In this document: piece after piece, positions 42,787 through 50,632 of the stretch
Layout: every line of letters begins with the position of its first letter
Numbering within the stretch: position 1 is the first letter of the stretch
Assembly (NCBI GenBank): GCA_904377855.1
Contig: CAJFGS010000005.1
Coordinates: 30,261 to 94,260, forward strand
Reading direction: 5' to 3'
Source of the DNA: Candidatus Avimonas merdigallinarum
GTDB lineage: Bacteria; Bacillota; Clostridia; Oscillospirales; Acutalibacteraceae
DNA: 64,000 bases
The notes under the pieces: model-generated
What the model saw: only the letters and a program-made list of their open reading frames with translations
Told to the model about the DNA's origin: nothing
The model's database searches: none
Translations under genes and position numbers: made by a program

Positions 42787-44820
42787 ATGAAACGCCGTAT
42801 TCTCCGCCGCGGCCTCCTGACGGCGCTGATGATTTTGTCGCTGTGCCCGGCCGTCCTGGCGGACGCCGGTTCCACCAGCTATACCGTCTCGCCCACCATT
42901 AACGGCGGGATGGAAATTTCCCCCGACGCCTATCTCCCCGTCGGCGTGTACAGCGGCCTGGGACTCAACCATGCCCAGGACCTGTACGTACAGGGGCATA
43001 CCCTTTATATCGCGGACAGCGGCAACCAGCGGGTGATCGTCCTGGATACCCAGGAGGAAACCGCTTTCACGGTGGGGGAAGGGATCCTGTCCAACCCCCA
43101 GGGCGTGGCCGCCGACGAAGAAGGGCGGATTTATGTGGCCGATACGGGGAACGGCCTGGCCTACCGGTTTTCCCCCGAGGGGGAAGTGGAACAGGTGTTT
43201 GAACGCCCGACCACCCCGGCCTTCGGGAAAAACACCCGGTTCTCCCCGCTGAAGATTGCCGCTGCCGGAGCCGGCGGCGTCTACATCATCAGCGAGGATT
43301 CCACCACCGGTATCATCCATATGGACGGCACCGGGGAGTTCCTGGGCTTTTTCGCCTCCAACGACGTGAGCAAAAGCCTGTTTGAAAAGCTCCTCGACGT
43401 CGTGCTGACCGAAGAACAGCTCAACCAGTTCCTCCCCAGCATCCCGCCGAGTTACGGGAGCATTTTCACCGGGGCGGACGGGCTGGTGTATACCATCAAC
43501 AAGCAGTCGGGCTCCACCGTCCAGCGCCACAGCCTGAACGGCGTGGATCTCTTTTCCGGCCGCAGCTACCTCCCCACCTTTGATTCGGCGGGCGACCTCT
43601 TTGTGACCGAGGACGGCCGGATGCTGGTGGTGGACAACGCGGGCTATATCACCGTGGTGGATCAGGACGGGCATTTCCTCTGCCGGTTCGGGGGGAACTC
43701 CAACGGCACCGAACGGGTCGGCCTGTTTGACCTGGCCACCGGGATCGGCGAGGACGAGGACGGGCGGCTGTACGTGCTCGACTCCCAGCGGAACTATATC
43801 CAGATTTTTGAGCCGACCGACGTCCAGCAGAATATCTATACGGCCCTCGACCTTTATTCCGACGGGCAGTACGACGAAAGCCGGACCATCCTGGAATCGG
43901 TCCTCAAGCGCAACAGCACCTCCTACTTTGTGCGGCTGTATATGGGCCAGAACTATATGCAGCAGGGCGAATACGCCCAGGCGATTGAGGAATTCCGGAT
44001 AGCCGGCGCGAAGGACGAATACAGCGAAGCCTACTGGGAACTGCGCAACCTCTGGCTGCAGGACAATATGCTGTATATCCTGCTGGTGCTGCTGGGGCTG
44101 GCGGTCCTGGCGGTGGCAATCAAAACGATACGGCACCGGCCGAAGAAAGCGGCGGCGACGGCGGCAGCGCTCCCGGCCGGGCAGGCGCCCAGCCCCGCGA
44201 GGAAGCTGGGGCAGGACCTGCTCCTCATCAAGCGGTTTGCCATGCACCCGATCGACACCGCCTACGAGGTGCAGGCCGGGCGTGCGGGCAGCGTGCTCTC
44301 CGCCACCCTGGTGTACCTCATCTTCTTCGTGCTGTATGTGGTGTACCAGCTGGCTTCGGGCTTCCTCTTCTCCCAGAAGGCGGAGGATTTCTCGGTCCTG
44401 ACGACCTTCCTGTACCTCACCGCCGCGTTCGGGCTGTTCATCCTCGGCAATTTCTTCATCAGCTCGATCCAGGACGGGAAAGGCTCCCTGCGTTCCATCT
44501 ACATTGTGACCATTTACAGCTTTTCCCCGGCGATTATGCTGCTGCCGTTCCTCACGCTGGTGCTCAACGCCCTGACCTATAACGAGCAGTTTATCCAGCA
44601 GATGGCCCTGCTGTTCATCATCGCGTGGGTGGTCAGCGCCCTCATGGCGTCGCTGATACAAATCCACGACTACTCCTTCGGAAAGCTGATTAAAAACCTG
44701 CTTCTGACCGCCTTTTTCATGCTGGTCGCCATACTGGTGCTTTCGCTGGCCTACCTGCTGGTCAAGCAGATCTTCACCTTTATCGGCGATATCATAACGG
44801 AGGTGAGCCTGCGTGATTAA
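42787..44820 (+). CDS. NHL-propeller/TPR protein with C-terminal Yip1 membrane domain
   Basis: 677 residues. After a signal segment (RGLLTALMILSLCPAVLADA) come NHL-type repeats up to about residue 375 (DLYVQGHTLYIADSGNQRVIVLD, NPQGVAADEEGRIYVADTGN, LATGIGEDEDGRLYVLDSQRN), two TPR-like helices (ALDLYSDGQYDESRTILESVL and YMGQNYMQQGEYAQAIEEF), one membrane helix (about 440-460), and a five-helix Yip1 domain from about 490 (LIKRFAMHPIDTAYEVQAGR). Start 42787 follows GAAAGGAAGGGAGCC. The extracellular propeller could sense or hold glycan next to the importers; role unknown. It overlaps the next gene by eight bases. Confidence 0.85.
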   Translation: MKRRILRRGLLTALMILSLCPAVLADAGSTSYTVSPTINGGMEISPDAYLPVGVYSGLGLNHAQDLYVQGHTLYIADSGNQRVIVLDTQEETAFTVGEGILSNPQGVAADEEGRIYVADTGNGLAYRFSPEGEVEQVFERPTTPAFGKNTRFSPLKIAAAGAGGVYIISEDSTTGIIHMDGTGEFLGFFASNDVSKSLFEKLLDVVLTEEQLNQFLPSIPPSYGSIFTGADGLVYTINKQSGSTVQRHSLNGVDLFSGRSYLPTFDSAGDLFVTEDGRMLVVDNAGYITVVDQDGHFLCRFGGNSNGTERVGLFDLATGIGEDEDGRLYVLDSQRNYIQIFEPTDVQQNIYTALDLYSDGQYDESRTILESVLKRNSTSYFVRLYMGQNYMQQGEYAQAIEEFRIAGAKDEYSEAYWELRNLWLQDNMLYILLVLLGLAVLAVAIKTIRHRPKKAAATAAALPAGQAPSPARKLGQDLLLIKRFAMHPIDTAYEVQAGRAGSVLSATLVYLIFFVLYVVYQLASGFLFSQKAEDFSVLTTFLYLTAAFGLFILGNFFISSIQDGKGSLRSIYIVTIYSFSPAIMLLPFLTLVLNALTYNEQFIQQMALLFIIAWVVSALMASLIQIHDYSFGKLIKNLLLTAFFMLVAILVLSLAYLLVKQIFTFIGDIITEVSLRD

Positions 44821-47077
44821 CAGGATAAAAGCGAAACGGTGGCTGCTTTGCGCGGCTTCCCTCCTCGGCGTGGCCGCCCTCCTGACCGGGAGCGCGGTGC
44901 TGGGGGCGGAGGACGAGGCGGAAGAGATCGCCCCCCTCCTCCCGGAGGCCAGCTACGACTATACGGTGAAAAAGGACATCGAGGGGACGGCGCAGAGCGA
45001 GACGCTGCTCGAAACCGACCGGCTTGTCTGCGAGAACGACCGCCTGGCGCTTTATGTGGACGAGGAGGAGTTCATCCTCAAGGTGCTGGATAAGCAGGGG
45101 GATTACCTCTGGTCCAGCGGCGCGGCGGAAAACGAGGCGCAGCAGATGACCGGCACCTGGCGGCGTTTCTCCCAGGCGTTCCTGACCATGGATTACTTCA
45201 ATTCCACCGGCGCGAGTCTGCGCTCCTCCGCCCGGTACAGCAAGGAAACCGCCGACCTGGAGTATACCGGGGACGGCCTGGCCGCCACCCTGCGGTTCCA
45301 GGAACCGGACGCCACCGTCCGCGTTTACATTACCCTGACCGACGAGGGCTTCTCCGTCCGGGTGCCGGACGACGAAATCGTCTTCAATAAAGAGGAAAAC
45401 AAGCTTGCCAGGCTGTATGTCATGCCTTTCCTCGGCTCGGTCTACGCGGACAGCATCCCGGGCTACTTCTTCATCCCGGACGGGTGCGGCGCGCTGATGC
45501 GGTTTGAGGAGCCCAACACCTACAATTCCTCCACCCTCCTGCGGGTGTACGGCACGGATTACAGCGTCCAGGCGCCGACCGCCTACCAGAACGGGCTGGC
45601 GCCCACCCCCGTCCGGAACCTGCTTTTCCCGGTCTACGGGGCCGTGCACGGCTACAACCAGAACGGCTTCATGGGGGTGATCACCGGCGGGGAGGCCTAT
45701 TCCGGCTTTGAAATCAGCCCCGCGGGGGTGAAGATCGACTTCCACTGGATGTCCCCCGTCTTCATTTACCGGGAGCAGTACCGCCAGTCCACCGGCTCGT
45801 CGGAGGGCTTCAGCGTGGTGCAGCAGACCCCGAACACCGTCAACGCCGAAGTGACCTACACCCTGCTCAGCGGGGAAGACGCCAGCTACGCGGGGATGGC
45901 GGAGGCCTACCGCGGGCAGCTCCTGGAGCAGGGCGGCCTCCCGGAGAAGCAGGAAGCCCTGGAGCATATCCCGCTGTACGTGCAGGCGTTTATGGCGGAC
46001 CAGGCTTCTTCCCTGTTCGGCACCACCACCAAGGTGTTCACCACCCTGGAGGATGTGACGGACTGGGTCGGCCGGCTGCGGGAGGAAGGGATCCCCAACC
46101 TCCTGGTTTCCCTGTACGGCTTTGAAAAGGGCGGGTACAGCGGCGGGGACGCCGGCAGCTATAAGCTGGAGAGGCGCGTGGGCAGCGAAAAGGAGCTCGA
46201 AGCGCTTTACAACACCCTGAACACGGCGGGTTCCGGGCTCCTGCTCAGCAAGGAATTCCTCCGCGCCTATGAAGGCCAGTACAAGGAAAGCGGGTTCCTG
46301 TACGCCATCAACCGGGTGTTCACCTATACCCCGGACACCGGCTACCTGTTCGACCGCCGGTACTATCTGGACGCGCCCACCGTGTCCCGCCTGGTGGAGT
46401 CCTATACGTCCCTGCCGTCCTATAAGCGCAACGCCGCCCTGCCGGGGATCGGCAGCGCCCTGTACAGCAATTTCAAGGAAGGGCAGGAGATGTCCCGCGC
46501 CGACATGCTGGAGGCGACGCAGGAAAACCTGAAGGCCCTGCGGGAAGCCAGCGGGATTGTCGCGCTGGAGGCGCCCTCCCAGTATGCGCTGGCGTATGCG
46601 GACGTCCTCTACAACGTGGACATGCAGCATTCGCGCTACATCTTTGAAACCGACACCGTCCCCTTTGCGCAGATGGTGACCGGCGGGCACATCCAGAGCT
46701 TCGCCCCCTGGCAGAACCTCAGCGCGGGCGGGAGCTCGGCCATCCTCCAGATGATCGATTACAACACCTATCCCGCCTACCTGCTCACCGAAGCGGCGTC
46801 GGACGAATTTGTCCAGTGCCACACCAACACGGTGTATTCCTCCCGCTTCGACGACTACCTGCAGGAGATTTCCGAGGTATACAAGACGGTGGACGCGGTG
46901 CTCTCCCAGGTGTCGGGGGCGGCGGTCGTGGGGCGGAGCTGCCCTGAGGACGGCGTCTCGGTCATCCGGTACGACAACGGCCGGACGATCCTGGTGAATT
47001 ACAACAGCTACGAAGTCGAGATTGACGGCGCCACCGTCCCTGCGGAGCAGGCCGTCTGCATCCAATCGATGGAATAA
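44813..47077 (+). CDS. DUF5696-type exported protein
   Basis: 754 residues. Signal segment with about 20 hydrophobic residues, then a beta-rich domain (LVCENDRLALYVDEEEFILKV) and, from about 380, what looks like an alpha/beta barrel (YVQAFMADQASS, VTDWVGRLREEGIPNLLVSLYG, VGSEKELEALYNTL, DRRYYLDAPTVSRLVESY). I assign DUF5696 from memory of this layout next to Yip1 and ABC genes. A hydrolase-like barrel outside the cell fits glycan trimming, yet no reaction is known to me. Coupled by overlap to the Yip1 gene. Confidence 0.72.
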   Translation: MINRIKAKRWLLCAASLLGVAALLTGSAVLGAEDEAEEIAPLLPEASYDYTVKKDIEGTAQSETLLETDRLVCENDRLALYVDEEEFILKVLDKQGDYLWSSGAAENEAQQMTGTWRRFSQAFLTMDYFNSTGASLRSSARYSKETADLEYTGDGLAATLRFQEPDATVRVYITLTDEGFSVRVPDDEIVFNKEENKLARLYVMPFLGSVYADSIPGYFFIPDGCGALMRFEEPNTYNSSTLLRVYGTDYSVQAPTAYQNGLAPTPVRNLLFPVYGAVHGYNQNGFMGVITGGEAYSGFEISPAGVKIDFHWMSPVFIYREQYRQSTGSSEGFSVVQQTPNTVNAEVTYTLLSGEDASYAGMAEAYRGQLLEQGGLPEKQEALEHIPLYVQAFMADQASSLFGTTTKVFTTLEDVTDWVGRLREEGIPNLLVSLYGFEKGGYSGGDAGSYKLERRVGSEKELEALYNTLNTAGSGLLLSKEFLRAYEGQYKESGFLYAINRVFTYTPDTGYLFDRRYYLDAPTVSRLVESYTSLPSYKRNAALPGIGSALYSNFKEGQEMSRADMLEATQENLKALREASGIVALEAPSQYALAYADVLYNVDMQHSRYIFETDTVPFAQMVTGGHIQSFAPWQNLSAGGSSAILQMIDYNTYPAYLLTEAASDEFVQCHTNTVYSSRFDDYLQEISEVYKTVDAVLSQVSGAAVVGRSCPEDGVSVIRYDNGRTILVNYNSYEVEIDGATVPAEQAVCIQSME

Positions 47078-47100
47078 CCGGAAAGGAGGGGAAAGCCGGC

Positions 47101-48051
47101 GTGAAAGTCATGAAATATTCCACACGGAAGAAGCTGTTCGGTTTCTGCCTGATCCTGCCGTGGCTCATCGGGTTCCTGGTGTTTTTGGTTTACCCGCTGT
47201 CCCAGACCATCCTGTACAGCTTTTCCAACGTTACCATTACCCCGACCGGCACCCAGACCACGCCGGTGGGGCTGAAGAATTACACCGACGTTCTGTTTAC
47301 CGACCCGGACTTTACCCTGGGGATTCCCACCTATCTCCAGCAGATGTTCTTTATGGTGCCGATGATTGTGGTGTTCTCCCTGCTTTTTGCGCTGATGCTG
47401 AACAGCCACATCCGCGGCCAGCGGATTTACCGGGCGATTTTTTTCCTGCCGGTTATCCTAATCAGCGGCCCGATCCTGGAAAAGGTACGGGACGTGGGGG
47501 CGACCGAGCTCCCCGGCGTGGGCGATTTCTTTGTCTTTGAATTTATCAACACCCAGGTGCCGTCCCTTCTGGCGGCCCCCATTCAGTATATCATCCAGAA
47601 CATTGTGCTGATTTTCTGGTTCAGCGGGGTGCAGATCCTGATTTTCCTGTCCGGCCTGCAGAAGGTGGACCGCTCGCTGTACGAAGCTTCGATGGTGGAC
47701 GGCGCCTCGTCCTGGCAGCAGTTCTGGAAGATCACCATCCCGATGGTCAAGCCGTTTATCCTGCTGATTGCGGTGTACACCGTGGTGGACATCTCGATGT
47801 CCTCCCTCAGCCCGTTTATCAGCGTGATTAAGGACGGGATGTTCGCCCCGTCGCAGGGCTTCGGCTTCTCCTCGGCGGCGTCCTGGCTGTACTTCCTGTT
47901 CATCCTGGCGGCCCTGGCCATTGCGTTCCTCGTCTTCGGCCGGAAGGAAAAGGATATCCTCAAGCAGAAGGAAAAGGATCTCCGCAAGCGCCGCCGCCGT
48001 TTGGCCCGGCAGCAGAAACGGCTGGCCAGGCGGTATGGGGTCAAGGGGTAA
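47101..48051 (+). CDS. Sugar ABC transporter permease, second pair (first subunit)
   Basis: 316 residues, six hydrophobic segments; EAA motif EASMVDGASSWQQFWKITIPMVKP. It ends in a very basic tail (KEKDLRKRRRRLARQQKRLARR) of about 40 residues, unusual for a permease of this type. GAAAGGAGGGGAAAGCCGGC precedes the GTG at 47101. It pairs with the permease at 48082. Confidence 0.9.
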   Translation: MKVMKYSTRKKLFGFCLILPWLIGFLVFLVYPLSQTILYSFSNVTITPTGTQTTPVGLKNYTDVLFTDPDFTLGIPTYLQQMFFMVPMIVVFSLLFALMLNSHIRGQRIYRAIFFLPVILISGPILEKVRDVGATELPGVGDFFVFEFINTQVPSLLAAPIQYIIQNIVLIFWFSGVQILIFLSGLQKVDRSLYEASMVDGASSWQQFWKITIPMVKPFILLIAVYTVVDISMSSLSPFISVIKDGMFAPSQGFGFSSAASWLYFLFILAALAIAFLVFGRKEKDILKQKEKDLRKRRRRLARQQKRLARRYGVKG

Positions 48052-48081
48052 CCGTTTTTCATGAAAGGAAGGGTAAGCCGC

Positions 48082-49032
48082 ATGACAAAATCGCGTTCGT
48101 CCCGCCTGGCGTCGAAGGTGCGGGTGAGGCGGCTGATCACCGGCTCCGGCGGCAAAGCGTCGATCCTGTCCCGGGTGATCATCTATATCCTGCTCACCGG
48201 CGTCAGCTTTACGTTCCTCTATCCAATCCTCTGCTTCCTTTCCGCCAGCGGGAAGGACGCGTACGACCTGGTGGATCCCCTGGTGCGCTGGATTCCCAGC
48301 CAATTCAATACCGATAACTTCGTCAAGGCGTATAACGCGCTGGGCGGTTACAAAACCGCGCTGACCACCCTGGTGTGCATGGGGATTATCGCCGTGGTGC
48401 AGACCGCCGTTTCCGCGATGATCGCGTACGGGTTTGCCAAGCACGATTTCCCGTTCAAGAAGATCCTGTTTGGGCTGATGATAGCCACCTTCTTTATCCC
48501 GAGCCAGGTATCCTTCCTGCCGGAATACGTGATGTTCACCTCATACAGGCTGGATAATTCCATCCTGCCGGTGCTGCTCCCCACCCTTCTCGGGCAGGGG
48601 CTCAAGCAGTCGATTTTCATCCTGATTTATTACCAGTTCTTCCGGATGTCCCCGCCCTCGCTGGACGAGGCCGCGTCGATCGACGGGGCGAGCCAGCTGG
48701 GGATCTTCCTGAAAATCAACCTGCGCACCGCGACGCCGGCCACCATTGTCGTCTTCATCTTCTCCCTGGTGTGGAACTGGAACGACACCTCGGCGGCGGA
48801 CACCTATTTCGGCAGCGACCTGGTCACCCTCCCGCTGGCGCTCGAGCAGTTCCGCGATAACTTCCTGCGGATGTATCCCTCGGTGGATACCAGCAGCATC
48901 GAGGCCCAGCTGAACGAAGGGATCGAAATGGCGGCGGCCGTGCTTTCCATCATCCCGCTCCTGCTGATTTACGTCCTGGTGGAACGCAAGCTGATTGAAA
49001 GCATTGACAAGAGCGGGATTACCGGGGAATAA
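48082..49032 (+). CDS. Sugar ABC transporter permease, second pair (second subunit)
   Basis: 316 residues. The EAA-type loop reads DEAASIDGASQLGIFLKINLRTATP. ATG 48082 is preferred to the in-frame ATG 48061 because GAAAGGAAGGG lies eight bases ahead of it. The N terminus is strongly basic (KSRSSRLASKVRVRRL). It presumably works with the permease before it and one of the two binding proteins; which binding protein pairs with which permease set is open. Confidence 0.9.
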   Translation: MTKSRSSRLASKVRVRRLITGSGGKASILSRVIIYILLTGVSFTFLYPILCFLSASGKDAYDLVDPLVRWIPSQFNTDNFVKAYNALGGYKTALTTLVCMGIIAVVQTAVSAMIAYGFAKHDFPFKKILFGLMIATFFIPSQVSFLPEYVMFTSYRLDNSILPVLLPTLLGQGLKQSIFILIYYQFFRMSPPSLDEAASIDGASQLGIFLKINLRTATPATIVVFIFSLVWNWNDTSAADTYFGSDLVTLPLALEQFRDNFLRMYPSVDTSSIEAQLNEGIEMAAAVLSIIPLLLIYVLVERKLIESIDKSGITGE

Positions 49033-49108
49033 GGTCTGCCCCTTCCGGGCGGCTTATTCATAGATTTGTCCATACACAAGGAAGAGAATTTATTAAGGAG
49101 GTCACTGT

Positions 49109-50602
49109 ATGAAAACCGTGAAAAAGGCATTGTCCCTGGTTCTGTCCCTCTCCATGGTGTTCGCCGCGTCGGCGACGGCGTTTGCCGCCGAGCCCGGCAC
49201 TGTCTATGAGTGGGATATCAACAACTTCTGCACCGGCGGCGATTTTGAAGACGCGCCGGCCGGCGCCCTGCCCACCCTGGAGGCGACGCCGGCAGACGAC
49301 ACAGGGCTAGAGGCGACCGGCGGCTGGTTCTCCAACATATGGGATATTCCTGGCACTGTCGCGGAAGGCGAAGGCTTCAATGGCGGCGACGCCCTGAAGA
49401 TTGCCGGCAACGGGAGCAGTCCCTACGGCGCGGCGTTTTACAAGCTGCCGGTGAGCGCCGAGGAATTCGGCGATAAGGACGTCATTGCGGTTTCCTTCCT
49501 CTACAAGCTCTCCGACGCGATGAAGGAAGGCGGCGTCCAGCTCCACGCCCATATCATTACCGGGAATTCCGTAACCGCTGCAGGCGAGCAGATTATCGGC
49601 ATCAAGAACGATCCGGGCGAGAATATTACTTACGGCATCACCGAGGTCGGCACCCCGGTAGGGGACGGCTGGTACCGCGTGACCGGCACCATCGCCTGCG
49701 AAACATTCGGCGACCGCCAGAGCCTGCGGCTGTTCGCGGACTTCCGCCAGCCGGAAGGGGTCCTCGGCAGCGACGCGTACGTCCTGTTTGACGACGTGCA
49801 GGTCGGCGAGGCGGCCCTGGCCGTGGACGCCGACGCGCAGGAGAACCGCAGCACCACCAACCTGATCAAGGCCGGCGACTTCGAGGATTACGGCCTGGGC
49901 GAGCAGCTTGCCACCACCTATGACGACAACGGCTGGGGCTCCACCACCTGGGATTATGAGTCCACCTCCATCATGCGGGACGGCGATTCCAAGGTCCTCC
50001 GCCTGGCGGGGAACGATTCCCTGGCCTACGGCGTGGCGCTGTACCAGCTTCCCGAACTGACGGCAGACCACACCTACCGCCTGTCCTTCGACTACAAGTT
50101 CATCGACAACACCGACGAAATCAGCCTGCAGGCCCATGCGGAAATCCTCAACGACGGGGCCGTGCAGACCCTGGGCGCCGGCGGGCTGTACAACATCAAC
50201 CTGCTCACCAACCCCGGCGAGGAGCTGGACAACGGGTATACCCGCGTGACCATGGACTTCACCCCCTCGGCGTTTGAGACCTCGCTGTTCACCGACCTGC
50301 GGTTCTTCATCCAGCTGGGCGGCGCCGGCGCCGACACCGGCATCTACCTCGACAACGTCTCGCTGTACGATCTCGCGGACGTAGACGAGACGGGCGACAC
50401 CACTACGACCGTGGAGGGCGGTTCCACCACCACGACCGTGGAGGGCGGCGCCACCACAGCGACCAACCCGACGACAGAGCCGACGGACGCTGACGGTACG
50501 AACGATCCGGATACCGGCGTTGCTTCCGCCGTTGTCCCGGCCCTGCTGCTGACGGCCGCTTCCGCCATGGCGATCGGGGCGTCCCGCCGCCGCCGCGGAT
50601 AA
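49109..50602 (+). CDS. Surface protein with two carbohydrate-binding-like domains and sortase-type tail
   Basis: 497 residues. Signal peptide with AFAA cleavage site. Two similar beta-sandwich modules of about 180 residues follow: NNFCTGGDFEDAPAG...ALKIAGNG and TTNLIKAGDFEDYGLG...VLRLAGND, each with an aromatic YGAA/YGVA strand and a DNVxL/DDVQV ending, the layout of CBM4/9-like jelly rolls. Then a Thr-rich linker with a repeated TTTTVEGG, a DPDTG motif, a hydrophobic stretch and RRRRG, which resembles a variant sortase signal. AAGGAGGTCACTGT precedes ATG. It should display glycan-binding modules on the wall. Confidence 0.82.
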   Translation: MKTVKKALSLVLSLSMVFAASATAFAAEPGTVYEWDINNFCTGGDFEDAPAGALPTLEATPADDTGLEATGGWFSNIWDIPGTVAEGEGFNGGDALKIAGNGSSPYGAAFYKLPVSAEEFGDKDVIAVSFLYKLSDAMKEGGVQLHAHIITGNSVTAAGEQIIGIKNDPGENITYGITEVGTPVGDGWYRVTGTIACETFGDRQSLRLFADFRQPEGVLGSDAYVLFDDVQVGEAALAVDADAQENRSTTNLIKAGDFEDYGLGEQLATTYDDNGWGSTTWDYESTSIMRDGDSKVLRLAGNDSLAYGVALYQLPELTADHTYRLSFDYKFIDNTDEISLQAHAEILNDGAVQTLGAGGLYNINLLTNPGEELDNGYTRVTMDFTPSAFETSLFTDLRFFIQLGGAGADTGIYLDNVSLYDLADVDETGDTTTTVEGGSTTTTVEGGATTATNPTTEPTDADGTNDPDTGVASAVVPALLLTAASAMAIGASRRRRG

Positions 50603-50632
50603 TCTGTCCCGTTAAGGGAGGAGGCAAAACCC

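Noticed and set aside
50401..50450. Repeat in the linker (TTTTVEGG twice) as a possible mobile or CRISPR-like repeat
   Set aside because: It is an in-frame linker repeat in a surface protein; no CRISPR array, transposase, integrase or insertion-sequence ends were found in the window.
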